Assembly (NCBI GenBank): GCA_026418655.1
Contig: JAOAAW010000126.1
Location: 1 to 10,886, forward strand
DNA length: 10,886 nucleotides
Direction: 5' to 3'
DNA from: a bacterium
GTDB lineage: Bacteria; Ratteibacteria; UBA8468; B48-G9; DTJG01
The position numbers were made by a program, and so were the translations under genes. Below the pieces are notes generated by a model that saw only the letters and a list, made by a program, of their open reading frames with translations, did not search any database and was not told the DNA's origin. Shown piece after piece: positions 1 through 7,110 of this stretch; within the stretch, counting starts at the first letter, position 1, and each line of letters begins with the position of its first letter.

Positions 1-1
1 G

Positions 2-991
2 ACCCATAATGATGTCTTTATTATTGCTGGTTCTGGTACATCTTCAATGGAAGCCGCTGTTGTAAATATTCTCTCACCTGGAGAAAAAGCCATTGTCATA
101 TCTGGTGGAAAGTTCGGAGAAAGATTTGTTGAAATCATAAAGGCCTATGGTTGCATTCCTGTTGTGATAGAACCCGGCTGGGGTAATGATGTTGACATCA
201 AACTGGTGGAACAAACATTGAAACAAAACCCGGATATTAAGGCTGTATATGCAACACTTGTTGAAACATCAACAGGAACGACCTATGATATAAAAGGACT
301 TGGTGCGCTGATTGCTGATTTTTCTGATGCAGTTCTTGTCGTTGATGGTATCAGCGGGCTGGGAGCAGTGGAATGTAGAACTGACGATTGGCATATTGAT
401 GTTCTTGTTTCAGGTTCACAAAAAGCCTTGAGCCTTCCACCAGGTCTATCTTTTATATCAGTCAGTGAAAAGGCATGGAAAAAAATCAATGGTTCAAAAC
501 TTCCCAAGTATTATCTTGACCTGAAAAAATATAAAAAGGCCATGGAAAAATTTGATTTTCCATTCACAATGGCAGTAAGTCTTGTCATTGGCTTAAGCAA
601 ATCCCTGGAAATTATCAGACAACAGGGACTCGAAAAACTCTGGGAAATCCACAGGAAAAGAGCCCTTGCAGTGAGAAAAGCAGCAGAAGCAATGAAACTT
701 GAAATTTTTTCTAAATCCCCATCAGATGCTGTCACAGCAATACTTTTACCTCAAGGAATTGACGGAGAAAAATTCTGTTCTGACCTGAGAAAGGAATTTG
801 GAATGTCTGTTGCAGGCGGGCAGGATAAACTGAAAGGAAAGGTTGTAAGAATATCTCATTTTGGATGGCAGGATGAATTTGATACAGTATCTGTTGTTGC
901 AGCGATTGAAATTATGTTAAATAAATACAATTTCAGGGTTGAACCCGGAACCGGTGTAAAAGAGGCGATGCGAGTACTTTTTGAAACATAA
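2..991 (+). CDS. PLP-dependent class V aminotransferase (alanine/serine-glyoxylate type), 5' truncated
   Basis: The reading frame is open from base 2, upstream of the first ATG at 47, and the residues before that ATG already match the family (VFIIAGSGTSSMEAAV). The gene therefore starts outside the window and ATG 47 is internal. About 329 residues are present; family members are usually 360-400, so roughly 50 N-terminal residues are missing. Visible motifs are the small-residue-rich GSGT..MEA cofactor loop, ETSTG, VVDGISGLGA with the Asp that pairs with the PLP pyridine nitrogen (bases 344-346), and SGSQKAL with the Schiff-base lysine (bases 422-424). The C-terminal small domain follows, with GGQDKLKGKVVRISHFG. 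Family members transfer amino groups between alanine, serine or similar donors and glyoxylate, pyruvate or another oxo-acid in the cytosol. The substrate here cannot be fixed. An aminotransferase acting on a phosphonate or sugar-derived oxo-acid is an alternative. The stop lies 6 bp before the next ATG, so co-transcription is likely. Confidence 0.9.
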   Translation, partial: THNDVFIIAGSGTSSMEAAVVNILSPGEKAIVISGGKFGERFVEIIKAYGCIPVVIEPGWGNDVDIKLVEQTLKQNPDIKAVYATLVETSTGTTYDIKGLGALIADFSDAVLVVDGISGLGAVECRTDDWHIDVLVSGSQKALSLPPGLSFISVSEKAWKKINGSKLPKYYLDLKKYKKAMEKFDFPFTMAVSLVIGLSKSLEIIRQQGLEKLWEIHRKRALAVRKAAEAMKLEIFSKSPSDAVTAILLPQGIDGEKFCSDLRKEFGMSVAGGQDKLKGKVVRISHFGWQDEFDTVSVVAAIEIMLNKYNFRVEPGTGVKEAMRVLFET

Positions 992-997
992 CAGTTT

Positions 998-2128
998 ATG
1001 ATACATCCCAGCAAACAGCTGGCAATTGATACAATTAAAAGGAAGAAAACAAACGGTATTCCTACCTTTTTAGTCCATTTAATGGATATTCCTCTACTTG
1101 AAAAACTTGCCTGTGTTCCACCGGGAACATATGAAAAAGAGCCAGAAAAAACCTATCTCAGGTATGTGTGGAATATTGGTATCAATTGCCTTGACCAGTT
1201 TATTCCAGATAATCCATTGACGATGACTCAGAAAGGATTTGATAAAAACACAAGAAAAACAGCAACCACAGGACTGAAAAATTTCATTCTTGATGGTATT
1301 GTCATAGATAGCCCTGAATCCGCTGTTTTGCATATGGAAAAATATTTTATCCCTTCCATTAGAAAAGCTATTGAAGAATTTAATGAGGAACAAACCGTAA
1401 AATCCATCATAAGTCAGGAAAACACTATACAGGAAAAACTGGGTGAAACTGTGCTGAAATCAGGTTATGGTTATATAAAATTCCCCACATTAAGTTATGG
1501 CTATTATGGTTATGAAAACTATTTCATGGCTTATCTGCTGTATCCCGATGTTACAGAAAAGGTTTTTTCTCTTCAGGCTGATTATGCTGAACTTCATAAC
1601 AGGGCTGCTGCAAAAGCAATAGTTGAAGGAAATCTACCACTTTTATATCGTCTTGATCATGATATGGCTGATTCAAGAGGACTTCTAGTAAGTATGAAAT
1701 CCCTTGAAAAAATGTGGCTTCCACATTTTTTCCGCTCAATCAAGCCAGTACTGAAAACAGGTATAAACCTCATCTGGCACTGCGATGGAAATCTCATGGA
1801 ACTTGTGCCTTATCTTATTGACTGCGGAATAAAAGGCTTTCAGGGTTTCCAGTATGAAGCCGGTATGGACTATGCTAAAATCTGTAGAATGAAGGCAAAA
1901 GATGGAGATTCTCTTATCATTGTTGCTGGCGTATCCGTTACTGATGTACTGCCAAAAGGCACTCCTGAGATGGTAAAAAAGCAGATGAAATTTCTCGTGG
2001 AAAATGGTCCTGAAACCGGATTGTTTCTTGCTGCATCAAGTTCCATTACTCCAGGAACAAACAGAGAAAATGTATTAACATTTATAGAAGGTTTGAAGTA
2101 TTATCGGGAACATGGGAGATGCCAATGA
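998..2128 (+). CDS. Uroporphyrinogen decarboxylase (URO-D) superfamily protein, methyltransferase-like
   Basis: This 376-aa protein has the URO-D fold signature: an N-terminal segment of the type IDTIKRKKTNGIPTF, then LLYRLDHDMADSRG (around residues 215-228), WHCDGN at residues 260-265, a YLIDCGIKGFQGFQ strand, and SSSITPGTNRENV near the C-terminus. Relatives include true HemE and the corrinoid methyltransferases MtaA/MtbA. It is not a typical HemE, because the surrounding genes are unrelated to haem and the haem-decarboxylase N-terminal motif is not seen. In MtaA/MtbA the catalytic zinc is held by H-x-C and a distal Cys. Here the matching positions read H261-C262-D263 and Ser348, so zinc-thiol chemistry is probably changed. 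This H-x-D variant is, from memory, common in URO-D-like paralogues of PVC-type bacteria whose substrate is unknown. No signal peptide or membrane segment is visible, so it is probably cytoplasmic. No clear Shine-Dalgarno precedes ATG 998. Its stop overlaps the next gene in ATGA. Confidence 0.85.
   Translation: MIHPSKQLAIDTIKRKKTNGIPTFLVHLMDIPLLEKLACVPPGTYEKEPEKTYLRYVWNIGINCLDQFIPDNPLTMTQKGFDKNTRKTATTGLKNFILDGIVIDSPESAVLHMEKYFIPSIRKAIEEFNEEQTVKSIISQENTIQEKLGETVLKSGYGYIKFPTLSYGYYGYENYFMAYLLYPDVTEKVFSLQADYAELHNRAAAKAIVEGNLPLLYRLDHDMADSRGLLVSMKSLEKMWLPHFFRSIKPVLKTGINLIWHCDGNLMELVPYLIDCGIKGFQGFQYEAGMDYAKICRMKAKDGDSLIIVAGVSVTDVLPKGTPEMVKKQMKFLVENGPETGLFLAASSSITPGTNRENVLTFIEGLKYYREHGRCQ
2114..2118 (+). 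promoter_or_regulatory. Ribosome binding site deciding the start at 2125
   Basis: GGGAG lies inside the end of the URO-D-like gene. It is 6 bp upstream of ATG 2125 but directly abuts the alternative in-frame ATG at 2119, which is too close for normal initiation. The start at 2125 also forms the classic ATGA overlap with the upstream stop (2126-2128), so translational coupling from 2125 is preferred. Confidence 0.6.
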
Positions 2129-3750
2129 AAAATTGGGAATGGTTGTTTAATGATTTTTCAACTGTTTTGAAAAAAAATCAGATGAGTTATGGTGATTCAA
2201 AAAAAGGAGTATGGCAGGTTGTTGATTATACGACAGAAGACTTTCCAGGAAAATTAATCCTTGCCCAGCCAGGAAGCAATGCTCCTGATGTAAAGGTAAA
2301 AATTCCACTTAAAGGAACTTATGGTATATATCTTGGACTTTTTCAGAATTTCTGCGACCAGATAAAAGTAAAAATGAGTAATGATATTGTCTTTGAAAGA
2401 TTGAGACATTCCTCAAAGATTGTAAAGAAACAGGCATTTGAAGATGTTTTCTGGAAAACTGTTCAACTTAATGGAAATGATGAAATAATAATACGACAGG
2501 AACCAGGCATCAGGGCATCGATAGGTTATATTATTGCAAAAAAACCAGCAAAGAAAAACAACGAGAAAAAGTATCTCATCCATCTTACAGATGATGGGTT
2601 TCCTTCTAATTATGGAGTTCCAGAAGATATAGATGATGCTTGCTGGAATATTATTGCCTGCAGCAGGATAAAATTTGATTATGTCTCCAGGGGTATTAAT
2701 CCCACAAGTATGGCGGATTATCCAACAAAACATCGTTCTCTGAGAAGAAATCCTGAAAAACTTCTCAAAACTCAATTTCCTGCAGAGATTTACAGACAAT
2801 GTTATGAAACGCTTGCAAAATTTTTCAAAAAAAATCAAAATGTCCACGAAAGATATTTTGAATATGCAAAAAATGCAGGAATAAAACCATTTGCCTATTG
2901 TAGAATGGCTATGTACCATGCCAACCCGCCCTGGGATTGTTTTCGTTCGAAATTCTATGATACACATCCTGAGTTCAGGTGTATCGACATTGATGGGATC
3001 CCCGTAAATAGAATGAGCTTTACATTTCCTAAGGTAAGAAATGAATTTATAAAACTATTCACTGAAGCCATTGAGTTTGGCGCTGAAGGTGCAACCAATT
3101 GTTTTGTAAGAGGTTTTCCTTTTGTATGTTATGAGGAACCTGTCAAAAAAAGATTTAAACAACTTTACGGTGAGGATATCACGAAACTACCTGAAACAGA
3201 TATACGTGCAGAAAAAGTCAGATCAGAATTTGTAACGCAATATATGCGAGAGTTAAGAAATGCTCTAAATAGTATCAGAAAATCTCTATTGAATGTTGCC
3301 ATAGTCCATGCAAATGAGGATGTTTGCTGGTATTATGGCCTTGATATACGAACCTGGATTAAAGAAGGTCTCATCGATATTCTGTGTCCTTACACATGGG
3401 GAATTGAGGGAGAGCCTGTGGAGATTGACATGAATTTTTTTACACAGTGCGTAAAAGGAAGCTGTGTAAAACTTTTGCCTTTCCTTGGCTCCCTGTATAA
3501 TGATAAAAATCCGGTTAATATTCTCAAACGAGCACTCAAAATGACAAAATACCCTATAGATGGATTTTCTTTCTGGGATGGTGTTGACAACAGAATTGAC
3601 CCAATGTTTCATATGATTATAGAAAGCCTTGGCAGCAAAGAATCAATATTAGAAGCTATGGAAAAACTTAAAAACTGGCCGGATTCCAGAGTGGTTATTA
3701 CACTGCAAGGAACAAAGGTTAATAAGCACAATTACGGAATGGCTATGTAA
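2125..3750 (+). CDS. Family-10-like glycoside hydrolase (GHL10-type TIM barrel) with N-terminal beta-rich region
   Basis: From ATG 2125 the product is 541 aa; an in-frame ATG at 2119 would add two residues. Residues about 1-150 are beta-rich (PGKLILAQPGSNAPDVKV, then GTYGIYLGLFQNFCDQIKV), like a carbohydrate-binding sandwich. Residues about 230-530 look like a TIM barrel of the glycosyl-hydrolase-like family 10 group: KPFAYCRMAMYHANPPWD, the HPEFRCID strand, NRMSFTFPKVRNEFIKLF, RGFPFVCYEEP with acidic residues E337 and E338, then WYYGLDIRTWIKEGLIDIL and GFSFWDGV. YEEP is a reasonable site for a catalytic acid, but that is inference. There is no signal peptide, so it is probably cytoplasmic and would act on imported glycosides or oligosaccharides. 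It sits between the URO-D-like gene (4-bp overlap) and a Gfo/Idh/MocA gene (no gap). The exact activity is unknown, and proteins of this group are often annotated only as hypothetical. Confidence 0.75.
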   Translation: MKNWEWLFNDFSTVLKKNQMSYGDSKKGVWQVVDYTTEDFPGKLILAQPGSNAPDVKVKIPLKGTYGIYLGLFQNFCDQIKVKMSNDIVFERLRHSSKIVKKQAFEDVFWKTVQLNGNDEIIIRQEPGIRASIGYIIAKKPAKKNNEKKYLIHLTDDGFPSNYGVPEDIDDACWNIIACSRIKFDYVSRGINPTSMADYPTKHRSLRRNPEKLLKTQFPAEIYRQCYETLAKFFKKNQNVHERYFEYAKNAGIKPFAYCRMAMYHANPPWDCFRSKFYDTHPEFRCIDIDGIPVNRMSFTFPKVRNEFIKLFTEAIEFGAEGATNCFVRGFPFVCYEEPVKKRFKQLYGEDITKLPETDIRAEKVRSEFVTQYMRELRNALNSIRKSLLNVAIVHANEDVCWYYGLDIRTWIKEGLIDILCPYTWGIEGEPVEIDMNFFTQCVKGSCVKLLPFLGSLYNDKNPVNILKRALKMTKYPIDGFSFWDGVDNRIDPMFHMIIESLGSKESILEAMEKLKNWPDSRVVITLQGTKVNKHNYGMAM

Positions 3751-4857
3751 ATGAAAAAAATAAATATTGGCATCGCAGGTTCTTGCGGAAGAGGAATGTC
3801 ATTCAAAATTGCCTGTGAGGCAAGTGGCGTACTAAAAATTCATGCTGTCTGTGATATAAATGAAGAAAAACTTGAAGAATCAAGAATAACGCTTGGTGCA
3901 GAAGAAAAATATACTGATTATTATGAAATGCTTGAAAAATCCGATATTCAAGCAGTTATTATTGGTACGCCAATGCCCTTCCATGCACCTCAGGCAATAG
4001 CTGCTTTAAATAAAAATATCCATGTCCTCAGTGAAGTCCCTGCAGGCGTTTCAATTGAAGAATGCAAACAACTTGTTCTTGCTGCCCGCAGGTCAAAAGC
4101 AGTATATATGATGGCAGAAAATTACACATATATAAAGGCCAATGTGATAGTAAAGGAAATCGTGAAAAGAGGACTTTTTGGCGAACCTTATTATGCCGAG
4201 GGTGAATACATTCACGAATTAAAACAGCTTAATGAAATAACAAAATGGAGAAGAAAATGGCAAACAGGGATTAATGGGATTACCTATGGAACTCACAGTT
4301 TAGGACCTATTCTTCAATGGATGTATCCTGATAGGGTTGTTTCTGTTTGCTGTGCGGGAAGCGGCCATCACTATAAAGACCCCAGGGGAAATTATTATGA
4401 AAATGAAGACAGTTGTGTCATGCTTTGCAAAATGAAAAGCGGTTCTCTTGTGAAAATCCGCGTGGATATGCTTTCAGACAGACCGCATGCAATGACAAAT
4501 TATCAGCTGCAGGGCACAAAAGGTTGCTATGAATCAGCAAGAGCACCTGAAGAAAAACACAGAATATGGTTGAAGGATCTTTGCAAAGATATGAAATGGA
4601 TGGACCTTGATGACCTTGAAAAAGAATTTTTACCTGAGGATTGGAAAAAACAACAGGAAATGGCAATGAAAACAGGCCATGGTGGTGGTGATTATATTGA
4701 GGTAATGGACTTTGTTGATGCAATACTGGGAAGAAAATCCTGTCCGATAGGAATTGACGAAGCAATGGATATGACATTACCGGGTCTGGTCAGTCAGCAG
4801 TCGATAATTGAGGGCAGCAAGTGGCTTGATGTGCCTGATTCAAGACAATGGAGATGA
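3751..4857 (+). CDS. Gfo/Idh/MocA family NAD(P)-dependent oxidoreductase, first of a tandem pair
   Basis: The 368-aa protein starts immediately after the previous stop with only a weak GGA upstream. It has an N-terminal Rossmann fold (INIGIAGSCGRGMSF; acidic strand end HAVCDINEEKL; strand-helix AVIIGTPMPFHAPQAIAAL) and a C-terminal alpha/beta substrate domain. The canonical EKP motif, whose lysine contacts cofactor and substrate, reads E95-V96-P97. The putative catalytic histidine lies in YGTHSLGP (H182), and GHGGGDY follows at residues 309-315 (H310, D314). A related HGG-D signature occurs in NAD-dependent GH109 glycosidases, which cleave glycosides through transient oxidation. Family members otherwise oxidise or reduce sugars, inositols and keto-glycosides in the cytosol. 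The glycine pattern at the nucleotide loop is non-standard but may still bind NAD(P). The neighbouring glycosidases make a sugar substrate likely; which sugar is not visible. Confidence 0.9.
   Translation: MKKINIGIAGSCGRGMSFKIACEASGVLKIHAVCDINEEKLEESRITLGAEEKYTDYYEMLEKSDIQAVIIGTPMPFHAPQAIAALNKNIHVLSEVPAGVSIEECKQLVLAARRSKAVYMMAENYTYIKANVIVKEIVKRGLFGEPYYAEGEYIHELKQLNEITKWRRKWQTGINGITYGTHSLGPILQWMYPDRVVSVCCAGSGHHYKDPRGNYYENEDSCVMLCKMKSGSLVKIRVDMLSDRPHAMTNYQLQGTKGCYESARAPEEKHRIWLKDLCKDMKWMDLDDLEKEFLPEDWKKQQEMAMKTGHGGGDYIEVMDFVDAILGRKSCPIGIDEAMDMTLPGLVSQQSIIEGSKWLDVPDSRQWR
4850..4854 (+). promoter_or_regulatory. Ribosome binding site of second Gfo/Idh/MocA gene
   Basis: GGAGA lies across the last codons of the first oxidoreductase gene, 6 bp before ATG 4861. 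It supports that start and independent ribosome loading at the tandem junction. Confidence 0.55.
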
Positions 4858-4860
4858 AAA

Positions 4861-6105
4861 ATGAATAAGACGAAAGAGATAAAACTAGGAGTTGTTGGTG
4901 TAAGAAGGGGTATGAGTTTTGCGGCAGGAGCCGAGCAGGCAGGAATGAAACTTGTTGCAATATGTGATATCTGGGAAGAAAAATTAAAGGAAGCAGAAAA
5001 GAAACTCGGGGTGAAAACATATACTGACTATGACAGATTTCTTGAACATGATATGGAAGCAGTGATACTTGCAAACTACTTTCATCAGCATGCTCCTTTT
5101 GCAATCAAGGCATTGAAAGCAGGAAAACATGTCTTGAGCGAAACTGCCTGTAATAGCACAATTGCTGAAGGAGTGGAACTATGCAGAACCGTTGAAAAAA
5201 CTGGACTTATTTATATGCTTGCCGAAAACTATCCATACACAGTTTTCAATATGGAGATGAAAAGACTATATGAAAGCGGAGAAATTGGTGAGGTAACCTA
5301 TGCTGAAGGAGAATATAATCATCCAATGTCTCCAGAATCCCGTTGTGTATTGGCTCCAGGAATAAACCACTGGCGCAACTGGATGCCGCCTACCTATTAC
5401 TGTACACACGCACTTGCTCCACTTGTTTTTATCACTGAAACAATGCCTGTTAAAGTCAATGCTCTTTCAATTGCCAGGCCTTCCATTAACAGCCGCACCG
5501 CAAGAAGAGCTGATCCTGGTTTTGTAATATTGTGCAGAATGGATAATGGTGCTATTTTTCGCATTTTTGGCCTTATCCTGCCCGGACACAGTAACTGGTA
5601 TAGAATACATGGAGAAAAAGGGGCAATGGAAATAACGCGTGGTCCTGGATATTTCGGTCCAGGTCTGATAAGAATATGGCATGAAGAATGGACAAAAAGA
5701 AAAGGTCAACCGCTGGAAAGAACCTATGTTCCTCAGTGGCCAGAAAAAGCAGAAATTGCGACAAGGGCAGGTCATGGGGGTGGTGATTTCTGGGTGAACT
5801 GGTATTTTGCTCACTCCATAAGAACAGGAAAACAACCTTTTCTTGATGTATACAGAGGGGTTACGATGAGTACTGTGGGAATACTTGCATGGAAAAGTGC
5901 ACTTGAAGACGGTAAGCCATATGAGGTACCCGATTTTAAGAAAGAATCAGAAAGGAAAAAATATGAGAATGATGATGCTTCACCATTTCCTGATGCAAAA
6001 ACAAAGAACAAACTTCCACCCAGCATACTCGGATTTGTTGAACCCAAATCCAGAGATATTGTCTTTGCAAAAAAAATCTGGAAAAAAATGGGGTACAATG
6101 AATAA
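4861..6105 (+). CDS. Gfo/Idh/MocA family oxidoreductase, second of a tandem pair, C-terminally extended
   Basis: The 414-aa protein is a divergent paralogue of its upstream neighbour, 3 bp away. Shared landmarks are a Rossmann start ending in RGMSF (IKLGVVGVRRGMSF), the acidic strand end VAICDIWEEKL, SETAC where the family has EKP (E94-T95-A96), YCTHALAP with H183, and GHGGGDF with H305 and D309. Both the glycine-rich nucleotide loop and the EKP lysine are therefore altered, so catalysis by the textbook mechanism is uncertain. About 40 residues at the C-terminus are basic and acidic (DFKKESERKKYENDD), then PF and FVEPKSRDIV, and they lack a counterpart in the first copy. Possible roles are sugar or glycoside oxidoreduction, a redox glycosidase of the GH109 type, or a partner subunit of the first copy. 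It is cytoplasmic by absence of a signal peptide. The family call is sure; the activity is unknown. Confidence 0.88.
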   Translation: MNKTKEIKLGVVGVRRGMSFAAGAEQAGMKLVAICDIWEEKLKEAEKKLGVKTYTDYDRFLEHDMEAVILANYFHQHAPFAIKALKAGKHVLSETACNSTIAEGVELCRTVEKTGLIYMLAENYPYTVFNMEMKRLYESGEIGEVTYAEGEYNHPMSPESRCVLAPGINHWRNWMPPTYYCTHALAPLVFITETMPVKVNALSIARPSINSRTARRADPGFVILCRMDNGAIFRIFGLILPGHSNWYRIHGEKGAMEITRGPGYFGPGLIRIWHEEWTKRKGQPLERTYVPQWPEKAEIATRAGHGGGDFWVNWYFAHSIRTGKQPFLDVYRGVTMSTVGILAWKSALEDGKPYEVPDFKKESERKKYENDDASPFPDAKTKNKLPPSILGFVEPKSRDIVFAKKIWKKMGYNE

Positions 6106-6111
6106 AAACAT

Positions 6112-6117
6112 AGGAGG
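6112..6117 (+). promoter_or_regulatory. Strong Shine-Dalgarno for the small membrane protein
   Basis: AGGAGG ends 5 bp before ATG 6123 and is the best-matching ribosome binding site in the window. It marks the 88-aa gene as real and probably well translated, whereas several neighbours have weak or no sites. Confidence 0.75.
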
Positions 6118-6122
6118 GACAA

Positions 6123-6389
6123 ATGATAACGTGGGTAATTTTGATATTGTTTATGGGATTGGGGTTACTGTTTTTTCCCGGAAAATTTGCTGAAGATCAG
6201 GAATGGATAAAACAAACAGGACTGGCAATTACTCTCATATGCATAGGAATTTGTATGAGAATGATTGCCCTGAGGAGAAAAGGTGAAAGAGAGAAAACTC
6301 TTGCCAGAATAAAAGAGCTCGAGAAGGAAATTGATTCCTTAAGAAGCAGGCTCGCACAGTTTTCTGAAAAGGAACAGAACAATCTGTAA
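6123..6389 (+). CDS. Small two-helix membrane protein with C-terminal coiled coil, function unknown
   Basis: This 88-aa protein is not one I recognise. Residues about 3-20 (TWVILILFMGLGLLFFPG) and 31-48 (TGLAITLICIGICMRMIA) are two hydrophobic helices joined by a short polar loop (KFAEDQEWIKQ). A highly charged tail follows from RRKGEREK, with a heptad pattern L-I-L-I-L-L through residues about 60-80 (ARIKELEKEIDSLRSRL). The positively charged RRK after helix 2 puts the coiled coil in the cytoplasm by the positive-inside rule, and by that topology the N-terminus is cytoplasmic too. The strong Shine-Dalgarno, ATG start and 17-bp and 23-bp gaps to its neighbours support a real gene. It directly precedes the GT2 gene, so a role as membrane anchor or partner of that glycosyltransferase is possible but is only inferred from position. 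A general oligomerising envelope protein is an alternative. Confidence 0.8.
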   Translation: MITWVILILFMGLGLLFFPGKFAEDQEWIKQTGLAITLICIGICMRMIALRRKGEREKTLARIKELEKEIDSLRSRLAQFSEKEQNNL

Positions 6390-6412
6390 TTCAACCCGAG
6401 CAAAATTCTGTA

Positions 6413-7108
6413 ATGCTTGTTTCTATTATAATTCCTGTTTTTAATGAGGAAAAAACTATTTTTGAGATTCTACTTCGGGTAATAGAATCTGATACCGGAA
6501 TTTGTCAGAAACAGATTATTGTCGTTGATGACGGATCAACAGACAATACCCCGAAAATTCTGGAAAAGGTCAGAAAAAAATTCAGTAATATTTCAGTTAT
6601 AAAACACCCGTATAACAGAGGTAAGGCAGCTGCATTAAAAACAGGTTTTTCTTATGCAACAGGTGATATCATTATCATTCAGGACGCAGATCTTGAATAT
6701 GACCCTTCTGATTACAAAAGGTTAATAACACCAATTATTAATGATGAAGCGGATATTGTTTTTGGTACAAGGTTTTATAAGGGCAGACCTGGTAACATGC
6801 CTTTGACCAGATACATCTGCAACAGACTTTTAACCCTTCTATGCAGGATTATGTATAACATTAAGATATCTGATATGGAAACAGGTTATAAGGTATTCTC
6901 AAGAAAAGTGCTCGAAAAAATTGAAATTGTTTCTAACGGATTTGATTTTGAACCTGAATTTACGATTCTTGCTGCAAAACAAAAATTCCGAATAAAAGAG
7001 GTAGGCATCAGCTATAAACCGAGAAGTGTTGAACACGGCAAGAAGATAAAATTTAAGGATGGGATAAGCGCTTTAAAAACAATTTTCAAAAACAGATTCA
7101 GGGGATAG
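6413..7108 (+). CDS. GT2 glycosyltransferase, polyprenyl-phosphate sugar synthase (DPM1-like)
   Basis: The 231-aa protein is a full-length soluble GT-A domain. The N-terminus VSIIIPVFNEEKTI begins right after ATG 6413, so that start is firm although no Shine-Dalgarno is seen. Nucleotide-sugar motifs are VVDDGSTDNT (D39, D40) and the metal-binding DxD as D91-A92-D93 in IQDADLEYDP, followed by GTRFYKG, TGYKVF and, near the end, a basic FKDGISALKTIFKNRFRG tail typical of dolichol-phosphate-mannose synthase relatives. Such enzymes transfer mannose, glucose or another sugar from a nucleotide sugar to undecaprenyl or dolichyl phosphate on the cytoplasmic face. The length matches stand-alone DPM1-type enzymes without a C-terminal membrane domain, so membrane association may need a partner such as the preceding small protein. 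A PMT-type user of such a lipid-sugar lies two genes downstream. The sugar identity cannot be read from the sequence. Confidence 0.88.
   Translation: MLVSIIIPVFNEEKTIFEILLRVIESDTGICQKQIIVVDDGSTDNTPKILEKVRKKFSNISVIKHPYNRGKAAALKTGFSYATGDIIIIQDADLEYDPSDYKRLITPIINDEADIVFGTRFYKGRPGNMPLTRYICNRLLTLLCRIMYNIKISDMETGYKVFSRKVLEKIEIVSNGFDFEPEFTILAAKQKFRIKEVGISYKPRSVEHGKKIKFKDGISALKTIFKNRFRG
7100..7105 (+). promoter_or_regulatory. Ribosome binding site of the GH2 gene
   Basis: AGGGGA, inside the last codons of the GT2 gene, lies 5 bp before ATG 7111. It supports that start, which opens directly into a signal peptide. Confidence 0.5.
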
Positions 7109-7110
7109 AG

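Noticed and set aside
2..991. A complete gene starting at ATG 47
   Set aside because: The frame is open to base 2, and the residues upstream of ATG 47 are the conserved part of the cofactor loop, so the gene is 5' truncated rather than starting there.
998..2128. Haem-biosynthetic uroporphyrinogen decarboxylase (HemE)
   Set aside because: Only the general URO-D fold fits. No other haem genes are near, and the motifs match the methyltransferase-like branch found beside sugar genes.
2413..2967. Antisense open frame of 184 aa opposite the family-10-like glycosidase gene
   Set aside because: It lies wholly inside a well-supported gene, its product is an irregular mix rich in Phe, Ile and Cys with no recognisable domain, and no ribosome site is seen. 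It is a by-product of the AT-rich coding strand.
5885..6193. Forward open frame of 102 aa spanning the end of the second oxidoreductase gene and the start of the small membrane protein gene
   Set aside because: It overlaps two better genes in a different frame. The gene downstream has a strong Shine-Dalgarno and membrane-protein features in its own frame, which this frame would disrupt.
6383..6414. Direct repeat TCTGTAAT (6383-6390 and 6407-6414) around the stop of the small gene and the start of the GT2 gene
   Set aside because: Eight bases in AT-rich DNA are close to chance, there are only two copies, and one overlaps coding sequence. Not convincing as an operator.
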